34,944 bases of DNA from Gammaproteobacteria bacterium (GCA_030123805.1 JASJXV010000019.1:1-34944); one strand, 5' to 3'; shown: positions 17,396 through 26,162, counted from the first letter of the stretch. Numbers and translations are program-made. Notes: generated from the letters alone by a model not told the origin.

Positions 17396-18685
17396 TCAGA
17401 TCCTGATATCCACGAACGCTTCTTCGCGTATCTCTCTCAGCCAGGTCTCAAGTTCTTCTTCAAATTTTCTGCTACGCAAGTAATTGGCAGCCTGGTTGCG
17501 ACGAAATTCTTCACTGAAATCCTCTATCCTGCGACCTGTGACCTCTACGATATGATAGCCATTCACAGTTTTGAATACCTCGCTTATCGCATCAATTTCC
17601 AGGCTACTCATCACTTCCTCAAATTCAGGCAAGAAGGTTCCGGCCTGATTCCAATCCAGGTCTCCACCGCTCAGTGCTGATGATGGATCCTCTGAATGCA
17701 ATTCGGCCAGTTTCTCAAAATCAGCACCTGCCCCGATTTCATCCAATAATTTTTGTGCCAATTCGCGCGACTCCTCTTCTGAACGAATTTCGGAAGGTTT
17801 TATCAGTATGTGTCTGCTGCGTGTCTGTGCCACTTGACCTTCGGCTTGCGCGCCCCGCTTTTCGACCAGTTTGATAATATGAAATCCACTGGCACTCTTG
17901 ATTGGACCCGCGACTTCTCCAACCGCCATCTTTTGTGTTTTATCTGCAAAAATAGACGGCAACTGCACCGCCTTTCTCCAGCCAAGATCTCCCCCCTGCA
18001 ATGCATTCTGACCTGCCGAGTTCGCGATAGCCGCGCGCTTGAAATCTGCCCCCGCCCGCAGTTCCTGAAGCAGTGTTTCAGCCTTTGCTCTGATTTGACT
18101 AATCAGTGCAGACTCTGCATTTTCTTCCACCGCCATAAGGATATGTAACAAGTGATACTCATCAGAGGTGATCATCTCACCTAACTCGGATTGCAGAAAA
18201 TGATCTAATTCCTGTTCCGATATTTGAATGCGATTATTCATGATTCCCCGCTGCACACGGCTAATCTGTATTTCTCTTTTCACCTGATTTCGCATGTCCG
18301 AGTAGGGGATGCCATCAGCTGCAAGAGCGTCGCGAAACTGGTCCAGATTCATGCGGTTTTGTGCTGCAATTGTGATCATCGCCTCATTCAGTTCCTGGTC
18401 ACTGATCCGGATTCCTGCTCTAGTTGCCGTTTGTAACTCGAGGCTTTCTACAATCAACCTTTCAAGCACCTGTTTTACCAACAGGTCGTCCGGTGGTAAC
18501 TGGTTTTCTTCAACGCCCTGTTTGATCTGGATTACCCGACTGTCCAGTTCCGACTTGAGAATGACATCCTCATCTACTACCGCAACGATACTGTCCAGGG
18601 GCACAGTTTTGGCTTCTGTACTTTCATATGGGAGGACAAGGAAAGGTGCCAACACCCACATCAATGTCAAATGTTTAATGCTCAT
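17396..18685 (-). CDS. surA: Periplasmic chaperone / peptidyl-prolyl isomerase SurA
   Basis: 429 residues, as in E. coli. A signal peptide (LTLMWVLAPFLVLPY, cleavage near TEA) precedes the N-terminal chaperone domain. Two parvulin repeats follow, the first around EYHLLHILMAVEE and the second around SRHILIKPSEIRSEEE, then a C-terminal helix. SurA escorts unfolded outer-membrane proteins to the BAM complex, LptD being a key client. That fits its overlap by 11 bases with the lptD 3' end. Confidence 0.95.
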   Translation of the reverse strand: MSIKHLTLMWVLAPFLVLPYESTEAKTVPLDSIVAVVDEDVILKSELDSRVIQIKQGVEENQLPPDDLLVKQVLERLIVESLELQTATRAGIRISDQELNEAMITIAAQNRMNLDQFRDALAADGIPYSDMRNQVKREIQISRVQRGIMNNRIQISEQELDHFLQSELGEMITSDEYHLLHILMAVEENAESALISQIRAKAETLLQELRAGADFKRAAIANSAGQNALQGGDLGWRKAVQLPSIFADKTQKMAVGEVAGPIKSASGFHIIKLVEKRGAQAEGQVAQTRSRHILIKPSEIRSEEESRELAQKLLDEIGAGADFEKLAELHSEDPSSALSGGDLDWNQAGTFLPEFEEVMSSLEIDAISEVFKTVNGYHIVEVTGRRIEDFSEEFRRNQAANYLRSRKFEEELETWLREIREEAFVDIRI

Positions 18686-21257
18686 AAAGTTTATCTATGT
18701 TTGAATATCCAATAACGCTCTCGTTAAGAAGAGTATCCAGTCTCCTGCCTATTGACGTCAATCCCTTTAGTTGAAACTCAAAGAATATGCCTGTCTCTGC
18801 TCGCCCATCTAATAACGTGATCGAACCATCGGTGCGACTAGTCGTCACCGTAATGATCCTGGGATCCTTGAGGTATCTGCGATAGGCAATCCGAGCGCGC
18901 CAGCAACAGTCGTTGTACTCAATTCCAACCAGTGATTCTATTGTTTGATTCTCGTCCCAGCCAAAGTTCCATCTTCCCGTCACACTCCAGTTTCCCTTAA
19001 TCGGCCAGAGAAAAGATACATCCGACTCTTCAAGGCTCTGGAAACGTCTCGCTTTCTGCACTTCTTCACTGGTGTAATTATAACTAAAATTGAAGATCCT
19101 GCGCTTATTATCTGTATATCGTAATGAAATGTTCCCCCGGTTTGTTCTACTCTCCAATGGATCCCACTCCAGCATTGCGTTGACTCGCAAATTCCGCGGG
19201 AAATTAAATTTAACCTGCGAAAATAATGCAGATCTGTTGGCCTCATTATCAATTCCTGCAGGATCGCTCTCAAGTGTGACAGTTCTATCCTTAAAATAGT
19301 AGATCTGTCCTACACTGGCTTGCAGCAGTTCAACCCCAGTCGCTTTTTCAAACAGACGACTGGTCAATCCTACACTTAACTGGCGTGCATCTCCGATCCG
19401 ATCCTTGCCACCAAAGCGATCATTTCGGAACAATTGTCTGAAGGAAGGTGTCAGTCTGATCGCGTCAAAAACGGGCAACTCGTCTTGATCATCTTCACCT
19501 ACCCAGAGGAAAAACAACCGGGGTTCCAGGGTTAGCTGTAGTTTACGATGCCTGAAATCCACTGCACGATCAAAATACAATCCGGCATCCATAGAGGCGC
19601 CGGGTACAGATACTTCTGGACTGGAATCAACAGCCGCCCCCATATCTTTCAATTCGTAACTTCTATGTCTAAAGAACACCGAAGGGACAATAAATCCCCA
19701 GAGCCAACGGCGCGGAAGACCAATCTGGCCATCCATTGCGAACCGCTCTCCCACTACTCTGGCCGATCCGGACAGGGCATCATTATCCCTATCGAAATAC
19801 ACATATTCCGATTCAAGGTTCAAGCGCCAACCAGCCACAGATTTGCGGTAATTAATCAGTAACTGAGGCAACCGTTCATAGTTTTCAGTCGCAGTACTAT
19901 CCAGGATCTGGTAGCCCTGAGCTCTGACCACAGCACCCCAGTTATTCCCCCGATAGGCAATTTCACCCAACTGATCAAGTGCAGCAGTTCGACGATTGCC
20001 GATGTTTTGGTCAATCCCTTGAACAAATTGCGCCACGGCTGCCGAACCCACATTAGCCCCTATATCGTGAAAATATTCATCATCACTCACCACGCTGTAA
20101 CGTATTGTTGACTTTAACCGTCGGTCCCATCCGCCTGTGTGGCGAACATTCAGAAACCAGCGGTCCTGTTTACGCTTCTCGCCCACCAAAACCGTGTCCG
20201 TGAGTACGATTTCAACCGCATCCCGGTCATCGTACACATCATCTTTATGCAGGAAGGCAGCATTAATTTCGTTTTGGCTTCTCGCAGTCATAAATCTGAA
20301 CTGGCTTTCATTCAGCAGTCCACGCTTCCATATGCTCCTGGCCGTGTAGGTTGCATCATAATCAGGCGCGAAATTGAAGTAGTAGGGGACTGAGATGTCC
20401 GTTCCGCCATCGCTATCATGACCAAAACCTGGACTCAGGAATCCTGACGATCGAACATCCCCAAGCGGAAATCTCAGGTATGGTATATAGGAAATCGGGA
20501 AATCCTTAACTCTAATGATCACATGGCGCGCCGTGCCATACCCTGAATTAAGCCGCAGATCTATCTCCTGGCCACTCAGCAGCCAGAAATTGTCATTGGG
20601 CGCACAGTGGGTGAAATGCCCTTTTTCAATCAGAATGTGATTATCCTCAGTATGCACTATTCTCTCTGCACGACCCCGAACACCTGCAGAATGGATAACA
20701 AAGGAAGAATCTTCCAGTTCACCTCTGCTACTGGTCAAGTCAACCTGACCCCTGGCTCCCTTGATCAGCAAATCGGGTTGCCGGAGTTCAACATTTCCCT
20801 CGAGAGACACCAAATCCTGAGCCTGATTTACCCTGGCCAGATCAGCGATCAGTTCACGATCTCCCTGGCGTATTACAACATCTCCTTGCAACAAGGTTTC
20901 GCCATCAACCGTGTAATCGGCCTGTTCGGCTGAAGCCGTTGTGGGAGGATCACCGCCACTGGCCTTTGCAAGCTGGAAAGCACCTAGCCAATCCGGCTGT
21001 TTGTAGGCCCCATTGCAATACCACGGCAGGGCTGAACGCTGTCGTTCATCGAGCGACTCCCACGACACCCAATCGGTTTCAGCTGCGGTCTGTTTATTGA
21101 TTTTGAGCTGACTCTCGGTTTTTGCGCTTGCCGTTGTTGAAGGCGCAGCAGAGGCAGTCTGGAGCATGAGTGAAATCATGCCGATTACGGCTATATTTAA
21201 ACATGCCCGCCATCTAAAGGCCCAACCGGGTCTTATTGAAAATTGTACAAAAATCAT
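18675..21257 (-). CDS. lptD: LPS-assembly protein LptD
   Basis: About 860 residues. A long signal region (hydrophobic LNIAVIGMISLMLQTASA, cleavage ASA-AP) is followed by the OstA-like beta-jellyroll (DVVIRQGDRELIADLARV, VSLEGNVELRQPD). The outer-membrane barrel domain forms the rest. The cysteine pattern for the essential disulfides is preserved: single Cys in WYCNGAYK and THCAPND, and a CC pair in NDCCWRARIAYRRY. With LptE it inserts LPS into the outer leaflet. The start was placed at 21257 because a candidate promoter at 21302-21330 would otherwise lie within the coding region; an in-frame ATG at 21317 cannot be excluded. It heads the leftward operon through apaH. Confidence 0.94.
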   Translation of the reverse strand: MIFVQFSIRPGWAFRWRACLNIAVIGMISLMLQTASAAPSTTASAKTESQLKINKQTAAETDWVSWESLDERQRSALPWYCNGAYKQPDWLGAFQLAKASGGDPPTTASAEQADYTVDGETLLQGDVVIRQGDRELIADLARVNQAQDLVSLEGNVELRQPDLLIKGARGQVDLTSSRGELEDSSFVIHSAGVRGRAERIVHTEDNHILIEKGHFTHCAPNDNFWLLSGQEIDLRLNSGYGTARHVIIRVKDFPISYIPYLRFPLGDVRSSGFLSPGFGHDSDGGTDISVPYYFNFAPDYDATYTARSIWKRGLLNESQFRFMTARSQNEINAAFLHKDDVYDDRDAVEIVLTDTVLVGEKRKQDRWFLNVRHTGGWDRRLKSTIRYSVVSDDEYFHDIGANVGSAAVAQFVQGIDQNIGNRRTAALDQLGEIAYRGNNWGAVVRAQGYQILDSTATENYERLPQLLINYRKSVAGWRLNLESEYVYFDRDNDALSGSARVVGERFAMDGQIGLPRRWLWGFIVPSVFFRHRSYELKDMGAAVDSSPEVSVPGASMDAGLYFDRAVDFRHRKLQLTLEPRLFFLWVGEDDQDELPVFDAIRLTPSFRQLFRNDRFGGKDRIGDARQLSVGLTSRLFEKATGVELLQASVGQIYYFKDRTVTLESDPAGIDNEANRSALFSQVKFNFPRNLRVNAMLEWDPLESRTNRGNISLRYTDNKRRIFNFSYNYTSEEVQKARRFQSLEESDVSFLWPIKGNWSVTGRWNFGWDENQTIESLVGIEYNDCCWRARIAYRRYLKDPRIITVTTSRTDGSITLLDGRAETGIFFEFQLKGLTSIGRRLDTLLNESVIGYSNIDKLYEH

Positions 21258-21301
21258 AGCTGGTGAAAGGTAGACATAGCCGCAACTGATGGAGATAGTG
21301 G

Positions 21302-21330
21302 ATAATAAAGCATTCAATCACTCTGGTCAG
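21302..21330 (-). promoter_or_regulatory. Candidate promoter for the lptD operon
   Basis: On the reverse strand CTGACC (21325-21330) and TATTAT (21302-21307) are separated by 17 bases, with the expected start of transcription about 38 bases before the preferred lptD ATG. It overlaps the space in which the divergent amgK promoter must also lie. Confidence 0.4.
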
Positions 21331-21337
21331 TCAGTTT

Positions 21338-22381
21338 ATGGTGGTTCGTACAAGCCAACTCACGCATTGGGTTCACTCTGTCTTGCCGGGACCAAATGGC
21401 GCAGGGATCTCGCTCATCCCCATCTCGGGAGATGCCAGTTTTCGCCGTTATTATCGCGTTCAGATCGGGAATTCTTCATATGTTGCTGTGGATGCACCCG
21501 CGGAGAGGGAAAATAACCGGCAGTTTGTTGCTCTGGCCAAATTGCTGGGTGATTACAATGTGAATGTACCCAAGGTGCATCATGTCGATTTTGAGCATGG
21601 TTTTATGCTCCTCTCGGATATGGGGGACGATCTGTACTATTCGGCACTGTTCTCAGCCACAAGTTCAAAAGAGAGTGCTGACAGCCTGTATCGCTCCGCT
21701 ATCGAATGCCTGGTCAGGATACAAAGGATCGATCATTCGTCCTGTACCATTCCAGTATTTGACGCTGACTTTATCTTGCGAGAACTATCCCTGTTCTCCG
21801 AGTGGTTCATTGGCGGCCAACTGAAACTTGACGACTACGCTGATTTCCCATCGGTCGCAGGAGTTTTAGTCGACAACGCACTCGAGCAACCTCAGGTTCT
21901 TACGCACCGGGATTTTCACTCCCGAAATCTGATGGTTACACGCCACAACAGCCCTGGTATTCTGGATTTTCAGGATGCCGTCATAGGTCCCGTTGCATAT
22001 GATGTGGCTTCGTTACTGAAAGATTGCTACTTGCATTGGTCCGATGAGCAACTCTCGCATTGGGTTCGGGACTATACCAATCTGGCAGAAGCAGCAGGCA
22101 TACTCTCTATTGCGGATCTCAAACATTTTAGACGCTGGTTCGACCTCATCGCACTACAACGACATATAAAGTGTGCAGGAATCTTTACCCGATTATTCTT
22201 AAGGGATGGTAAACCGGCCTACCTGCGAGACATACCACGAGTCATGCAATATATTCTGATGACCAGCAGTAAGTATCCGGAGTTACTGGCTTACAATAGT
22301 TGGCTGAAGGATATTGTTTTACCAAGAATGGACAAGATGGCGGATATTTTTCGGTCCGATTTCAGAAGCCATAAAAAGTGA
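21338..22381 (+). CDS. amgK: N-acetylmuramate/N-acetylglucosamine kinase
   Basis: 347 residues of the aminoglycoside phosphotransferase-like fold. The catalytic loop reads LTHRDFHSRNLMV and the metal-binding segment ILDFQDAVIGPVAYDVASLLKD, as in AmgK. AmgK phosphorylates the anomeric carbon of MurNAc in the peptidoglycan recycling route that bypasses de novo UDP-MurNAc synthesis; MurU then adds UMP. The opening MVVRTSQLTHWVHSVLPG resembles known AmgK N-termini. The TGA stop overlaps the GTG of the truncated murU copy (GTGA), preserving the original amgK-murU coupling. Divergent from lptD, as in Pseudomonas. Confidence 0.9.
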   Translation: MVVRTSQLTHWVHSVLPGPNGAGISLIPISGDASFRRYYRVQIGNSSYVAVDAPAERENNRQFVALAKLLGDYNVNVPKVHHVDFEHGFMLLSDMGDDLYYSALFSATSSKESADSLYRSAIECLVRIQRIDHSSCTIPVFDADFILRELSLFSEWFIGGQLKLDDYADFPSVAGVLVDNALEQPQVLTHRDFHSRNLMVTRHNSPGILDFQDAVIGPVAYDVASLLKDCYLHWSDEQLSHWVRDYTNLAEAAGILSIADLKHFRRWFDLIALQRHIKCAGIFTRLFLRDGKPAYLRDIPRVMQYILMTSSKYPELLAYNSWLKDIVLPRMDKMADIFRSDFRSHKK

Positions 22382-22490
22382 AAGCTATCACACTGGCAGC
22401 CGGGAAAGGCAAACGTATGCGGCCCTTCACGGATACGACCGCCAAACCTTTGCTACCTGTGGGTAACCTCTCGCTAATCGAGCACAATGT
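22333..22490 (+). repeat. Left copy of the 158-bp amgK-end/murU-start repeat
   Basis: This direct repeat covers the last 16 codons of amgK with its stop and the first 38 codons of murU. Aligned by eye without gaps to 26165-26322 it shows 14 mismatches (about 91% identity). The middle part (22356-22452) is almost unchanged, with two mismatches. The right edge falls at the point where murU coding similarity stops. Confidence 0.95.
22378..22490 (+). pseudogene. murU: Truncated first copy of murU
   Basis: Starting at the GTG overlapping the amgK stop, 38 codons (MKAITLAAGKGKRMRPFTDT, then AKPLLPVGN) match the N-terminus of MurU. Similarity is then lost, and the frame closes 17 codons later. The nucleotide-binding loop is present but the rest of the enzyme is not, so it cannot be active. 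It retains the proline of the KPLxPV motif that the intact copy at 26210 has lost. Confidence 0.92.
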
Positions 22491-22897
22491 ATTCAAATCG
22501 CGCAAACGAGTCAGAGGTGGCGACAAGCAAGTCACCCACTGAGTGCCCATGCGAAAGGTATTACCGATCTGTTTCGATATTGTGCTCTATCATTGGTAGC
22601 CAAAGGTCGGCACATTGGTGCATTGGCAGTAGTAGTTGGATGCTATCTAAAATACTGTTCGGAAAAGTCTTTCCATTTCACTTTCACAATCGATATTGTT
22701 CGCAAGTTTCTGAAGGAAGAGTGCGGCGCTATGATAAATTCCTGCACTTATATAAACAAGCCTATCTATTTCCCTATTGGAAAATTACACGACCCAACTG
22801 CGTTACTTTCAGCAGGTCGAACCGAGCAGAATGATGCAGGCCTGATTCAGCATCTGAGAGGCTTGGAATTACGTTTGCGCAGTCGCCTGAAAGATAA
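22491..22897. other. Unassigned 407-bp block at the left edge of the island
   Basis: No recognisable gene. Three partly open plus-strand frames cross it, but none has a ribosome site or a recognised motif. It ends where in-frame HsdM sequence begins. It may be unrelated DNA brought with the island or strongly eroded hsdM 5' sequence. Confidence 0.5.
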
Positions 22898-23431
22898 ACG
22901 CTGGTCATCGGAAAATTTGATTACGTCATGGCCAATCCACCGTTCAACGTAGATGACGTAAGTCTGGCGCGTGTGGAAGGCGACAAACGCTTTAATACCT
23001 ATGGCATCCCACGTAAAAAGACAAAAGCCAAAAAGAAAGACCAGGGCAGGACAGAACAAAGGTAAGCGTAATACCACAGATCAAAAACCAGGGCGCTGAA
23101 AACCGCACTGGAAGCACTTCACGCCCAGGTAAAAAATGCGGAGAGCTACTACAGGCATATTCACTGGCTACAGGAACGCTTCCCGAACGCGGAATATGAA
23201 GATGTCACCGGGCTGTGCAAGCTGGCGACACCTGAGGAAGTGAGGGAACAGGATTATTCGCTGAATCCGGGACGATATGTGGGTGTAGTGATTGAGGAGG
23301 ATGGGAAGACGGAAGAAGAGTTTATAAGCGAAATTGTCGAGTTTCATGATCAGTATGCGAGCTTAACCATAGAATCTGATTTATTAGCGAGCATTATTCA
23401 CAAGAATGTTATGAACATAGCCGGTGAATAA
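22898..23431 (+). pseudogene. hsdM: hsdM remnant (type I DNA methyltransferase subunit)
   Basis: Two pieces of one gene remain in the same frame. The first encodes [15 protein letters not shown], containing the N6-adenine methyltransferase motif IV NPPF, and runs through [20 protein letters not shown] to stops at 23063 and 23069. The second, from about 23084, encodes the HsdM C-terminus (LKTALEALHAQVKN, then DYSLNPGRYVGVVIEEDGKT) to the TAA at 23429. In this family NPPF and the C-terminal piece are normally separated by several hundred residues, so a large internal deletion is inferred. The N-terminal helical and SAM-binding part is also missing. No methylation activity is possible from this copy. 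The stop overlaps the hsdS ATG (TAATG), the usual operon junction. Confidence 0.88.
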
Positions 23432-24717
23432 TGAAAGGCTGGACTAAAAAGACTATTGGTGAGATCTGCGATGCCGGAGGTGGTGAGGTAAAGACAGGTC
23501 CTTTTGGATCGCAACTGCATCAGTCAGATTATCAAATCGAAGGTACTCCGGTTGTTATGCCAGCAGACATAATGGAGGGAAAGATTGATATCTCAAGGAT
23601 TGCACGTGTCTCAGAAAATCACGTTGTAAGGCTTAATAAACACATGTTGTCGGCAGGAGATATAGTTTACGGAAGGCGGGGTGATATTGGAAGACAGGCT
23701 ATTATAAGGGACGAAAATATCGGATGGCTTTGTGGCACAGGTTGTCTACGCATCACATTGGGTGATTCTTCTGTCATACCAGAATTCTTGCATCTGTATT
23801 TGATGATGCAAGAGATTATTGGATGGATTCAGAATCAAGCGATCGGGGCGACGATGCCGAATCTGAATACACATATATTGAGGCGAGTTCCTGTTTATTT
23901 CCCTGAAAGCAAAGATCTGCAAAGGAAAATCGTTAGTATTATATGCTCCTACGATGACCTGATTGAAAACAACAAACGCCGCATCGCGCTATTGGAAAAG
24001 ATGGCCGAGGAAATCTACCGCGAATGGTTTGTGCGCATGCGGTTTCCGGGACATGCGAATGCGAAGTTTGAGAAGGGAGTGCCTATAGCGTGGGATTTCA
24101 CTATTATTGAAGACGCATTTGAATTCATGGGAGGTGGGACACCATCCAAGACGGTAAGTCGATACTGGGATGAAGGGAGGGTGAATTGGTATACACCATC
24201 GGATATTACTGCTAGTAGCGGCATATTTCTGGCTAAGTCGGGGGATCAAAGTACCGAGGAAGGGGTGGCCAGTAGTTCAGCTAGAATGTTCCCGCCATAT
24301 TCAATTATGATGACAAGTCGAGCAACAATCGGAGCCATTGGTATCAATACGACTATCGCATGCACCAATCAGGGTTTTATTACGTGCATCCCAAACGAAA
24401 AATTTTCCCTAACATACTTGTATCACTGGCTGAAGCTCAACAAAACATATTTCGAGTTGCTATCGGGCGGTGCTACATTCGCGGAGCTTATTAAGTCGAC
24501 GTTCAGAAAGATAGAGATACTCAGCCCACCTGATGCATTAATTAAGGATTTCAACAGCCTGACGCTTTCACTCTTTAAAAAAATCGAGATTCTGCTAAAA
24601 CAGACAAACTTAGCTGAAACCACGAGGAATACCTTATTGGGACGGCTGATCTCCGGAAAACTCTCCGTCGAGAACCTGGACATTCGGTTCCCACCCAGTA
24701 TGCAGGATCAACCCTGA
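23431..24717 (+). CDS. hsdS: Type I restriction-modification specificity subunit HsdS
   Basis: 428 residues, full length for HsdS. Two target-recognition domains are seen. The first (about 1-165) starts GWTKKTIGEICDAGGGEVKTGPFGSQL. The second (about 215-400) starts EDAFEFMGGGTPSKTVSRYW and contains WYTPSDI and ATIGAIGI. Conserved helical spacers follow each: DLIENNKRRIALLEKMAEEI with YREWFVRMRFPG, and the shorter LAETTRNTLLGRLISGKL at the end. HsdS would recognise a bipartite site and hold HsdM and HsdR. Its own partners here are broken, so it could act only with subunits encoded elsewhere, or not at all. The ATG overlaps the hsdM stop, and its TGA overlaps the fic ATG. Confidence 0.92.
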   Translation: MKGWTKKTIGEICDAGGGEVKTGPFGSQLHQSDYQIEGTPVVMPADIMEGKIDISRIARVSENHVVRLNKHMLSAGDIVYGRRGDIGRQAIIRDENIGWLCGTGCLRITLGDSSVIPEFLHLYLMMQEIIGWIQNQAIGATMPNLNTHILRRVPVYFPESKDLQRKIVSIICSYDDLIENNKRRIALLEKMAEEIYREWFVRMRFPGHANAKFEKGVPIAWDFTIIEDAFEFMGGGTPSKTVSRYWDEGRVNWYTPSDITASSGIFLAKSGDQSTEEGVASSSARMFPPYSIMMTSRATIGAIGINTTIACTNQGFITCIPNEKFSLTYLYHWLKLNKTYFELLSGGATFAELIKSTFRKIEILSPPDALIKDFNSLTLSLFKKIEILLKQTNLAETTRNTLLGRLISGKLSVENLDIRFPPSMQDQP

Positions 24718-25340
24718 TGGCCGACCGTTACGACGTAGCGAACAGCTCAGAAGGCCGTTATCAGCCCGGATCGGATAATCGGGTTCTGGCCAACAAACTC
24801 GGCATAACCGACCCATCGGATATGGATGATGTAGAACTGGAATTACTAGATCAACTGACTGATGCCGTGATCAACGAAGTCACCTTTGATAAACGATTAA
24901 CAGTCGCGGATGTATACGAATGGCATCGCCGCTGGCTGGGTAATGTCTATGAGTGGGCAGGCAAGGAACGTTCAGTCAACATGGGGAAGGATGCGTTTCA
25001 GTTTGCAGCGGCCGGGCAGATTCCCCGACTGATGGATGTTTTCGATAGTAAATTTCTGGCCATTTATACGCCTTGTGCGGGCATGGCTGATGAACCCCTG
25101 GTTGAAGCGATTGCAGTGGTCCACATTGAGTTTGTCCTGGTGCATCCTTTCCGTGAAGGTAATGGCCGCCTTTCCCGACTGATTGCCATAGTGATGGCTT
25201 TGCAAGCCGGAAAACCAGTGCTGGATTTCTCTTACCTGGATAACAACAAATCACGCTATTTTTCGGCGATACAGGCTGGACTGGCTGATTACAAGCCGAT
25301 GACCGACCTGTTCAGGCAAGTGTTACGGGATAGCGGGTGA
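24717..25340 (+). CDS. Fic-domain protein (probable AMP-transferase toxin)
   Basis: 207 residues. The catalytic loop HPFREGNGRLSR is a perfect match to the HxFx[D/E]GNGRxxR Fic motif, with the flap region RSVNMGKDAFQFAAA preceding it. The N-terminus (SSEGRYQPGSDNRVLANKLGI) is typical of short Fic proteins. Fic enzymes transfer AMP from ATP to target hydroxyls and poison topoisomerases or other proteins in bacterial toxin-antitoxin pairs. No [S/T]xxxE[G/N] self-inhibitory motif is seen at either end, suggesting class I, which needs a separate antitoxin. It overlaps hsdS by one base (TGATG). The open frame and intact active site contrast with the ruined hsdM and hsdR on either side. Confidence 0.92.
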   Translation: MADRYDVANSSEGRYQPGSDNRVLANKLGITDPSDMDDVELELLDQLTDAVINEVTFDKRLTVADVYEWHRRWLGNVYEWAGKERSVNMGKDAFQFAAAGQIPRLMDVFDSKFLAIYTPCAGMADEPLVEAIAVVHIEFVLVHPFREGNGRLSRLIAIVMALQAGKPVLDFSYLDNNKSRYFSAIQAGLADYKPMTDLFRQVLRDSG

Positions 25341-25491
25341 TATGTTTCAGGGTGAGCTTCGCTTCGATTTTTTCAATGGCCTCGCCCGTTTCAATCGCAG
25401 TGGAGCTGGCCAGGCTGCGAATCAGGAGTCTGCGGGCCTTAATTCCATCCTTCAGGTGCGGGTTTGTCCGGGTAAGGGTTTTTTGCTTCAT
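25312..25491 (-). CDS. Small antisense gene, candidate Fic antitoxin
   Basis: A 59-codon reverse-strand frame, MKQKTLTRTNPHLKDGIKAR onward, ending in TGA inside the 3' end of fic (29-base overlap). It is basic, predicted helical and without membrane segments. The stretch SLASSTAIETGEAIEKIEAKL contains S30-x-x-x-E34, partly matching the inhibitory [S/T]xxxE[G/N] motif of Fic antitoxins, but with Thr where Gly/Asn is usual. I recall small proteins with TNPHL openings in accessory loci but cannot name the family. An extended -10 (TGCTATAAT) lies directly upstream and no ribosome site is present, so a leaderless mRNA is expected. Antitoxin function is inference. Confidence 0.6.
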   Translation of the reverse strand: MKQKTLTRTNPHLKDGIKARRLLIRSLASSTAIETGEAIEKIEAKLTLKHITRYPVTLA

Positions 25492-25498
25492 GCGTACA

Positions 25499-25507
25499 AT
25501 TATAGCA
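25499..25507 (-). promoter_or_regulatory. Extended -10 promoter of the small antisense gene
   Basis: TGCTATAAT on the reverse strand is a perfect extended -10 element, and no -35 is needed for such promoters. Its last base is 8 bases from the A of the ATG, which puts the transcription start on or within a base or two of the start codon. The hsdR start lies just to the right on the other strand, so the two genes are divergent here. Confidence 0.6.
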
Positions 25508-25533
25508 AAATATTGCTTGGATAGTGTTTGAAT

Positions 25534-26162
25534 ATGCCTAATTTCATTTCAGAAGACGATATCGAACAGGCAAGACTTGGGACCTGAGCAAGATCGATTT
25601 CGAGAAGCTGAGCGAAGATTTCAAACTGGCACAATACGAGAACATACAGATTGCCGATCTGCGTTCCTTCATCGAACGTAAACTGGAGCAGATGCTTGAG
25701 CAGAATATGACCCGTACCGATTTTGCGCAGCGTCTGCAGGAGATTGTTGATACCTATAACGCGGGTGGCTCATCTACGGAAAACTATTTTGAAGACTTGA
25801 AAACATTCGCGCTAAACATGCAATCAGAGGATGAGCGGCATGTGCGCGATGGCTTAACAGTCGATGAGTTGGAAGTATTTGACCTGCTGAAGAAAGACAA
25901 GATGAGCCGGTACGAAACACAGAAGGTCAAACTGGCCGCCAGATCGCTGTTGCATCGTTTACTGGATGAACCCCCTAAGGTTCTGGTTCAGGATTGGTAT
26001 AAAGATTCGCAGTCACAGAAGGTTGTCCGATCCGCAGTGGAGCAGGTGCTGGATAAGAAACTGCCGGACAGCTATGACAGGGTCTTGTTCCGAGAGAAAT
26101 GCGACAACGTGTTCGAAATGATGTTGGACCACGCCAGTAATGGCCAAAAGTGGGCGGCATAG
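25534..26162 (+). pseudogene. hsdR: hsdR remnant (type I restriction subunit), internal deletion
   Basis: The ATG at 25534 begins MPNFISEDDIEQA, the usual N-terminus of one HsdR subfamily, and runs into a stop at 25585-25587. In a different frame from about 25578, WDLSKIDFEKLSEDFKLAQ continues as the HsdR C-terminal domain (DLRSFIERKLEQML, then VLVQDWYKDSQSQ) to a TAG at 26160. The nuclease and the whole helicase/translocase region are absent, so more than 500 codons have been lost in a single deletion joining codon 13 to the C-terminal part. The 194-codon C-terminal piece remains open and could be translated from internal ATGs such as 25692, but it has no enzymatic domain. Confidence 0.88.

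Noticed and set aside
22487-22952. Overlapping open frames of 115 and 119 codons at the left edge of the island
   Set aside because: One crosses the murU remnant boundary and the other runs into hsdM in the wrong frame; no start signals or motifs.
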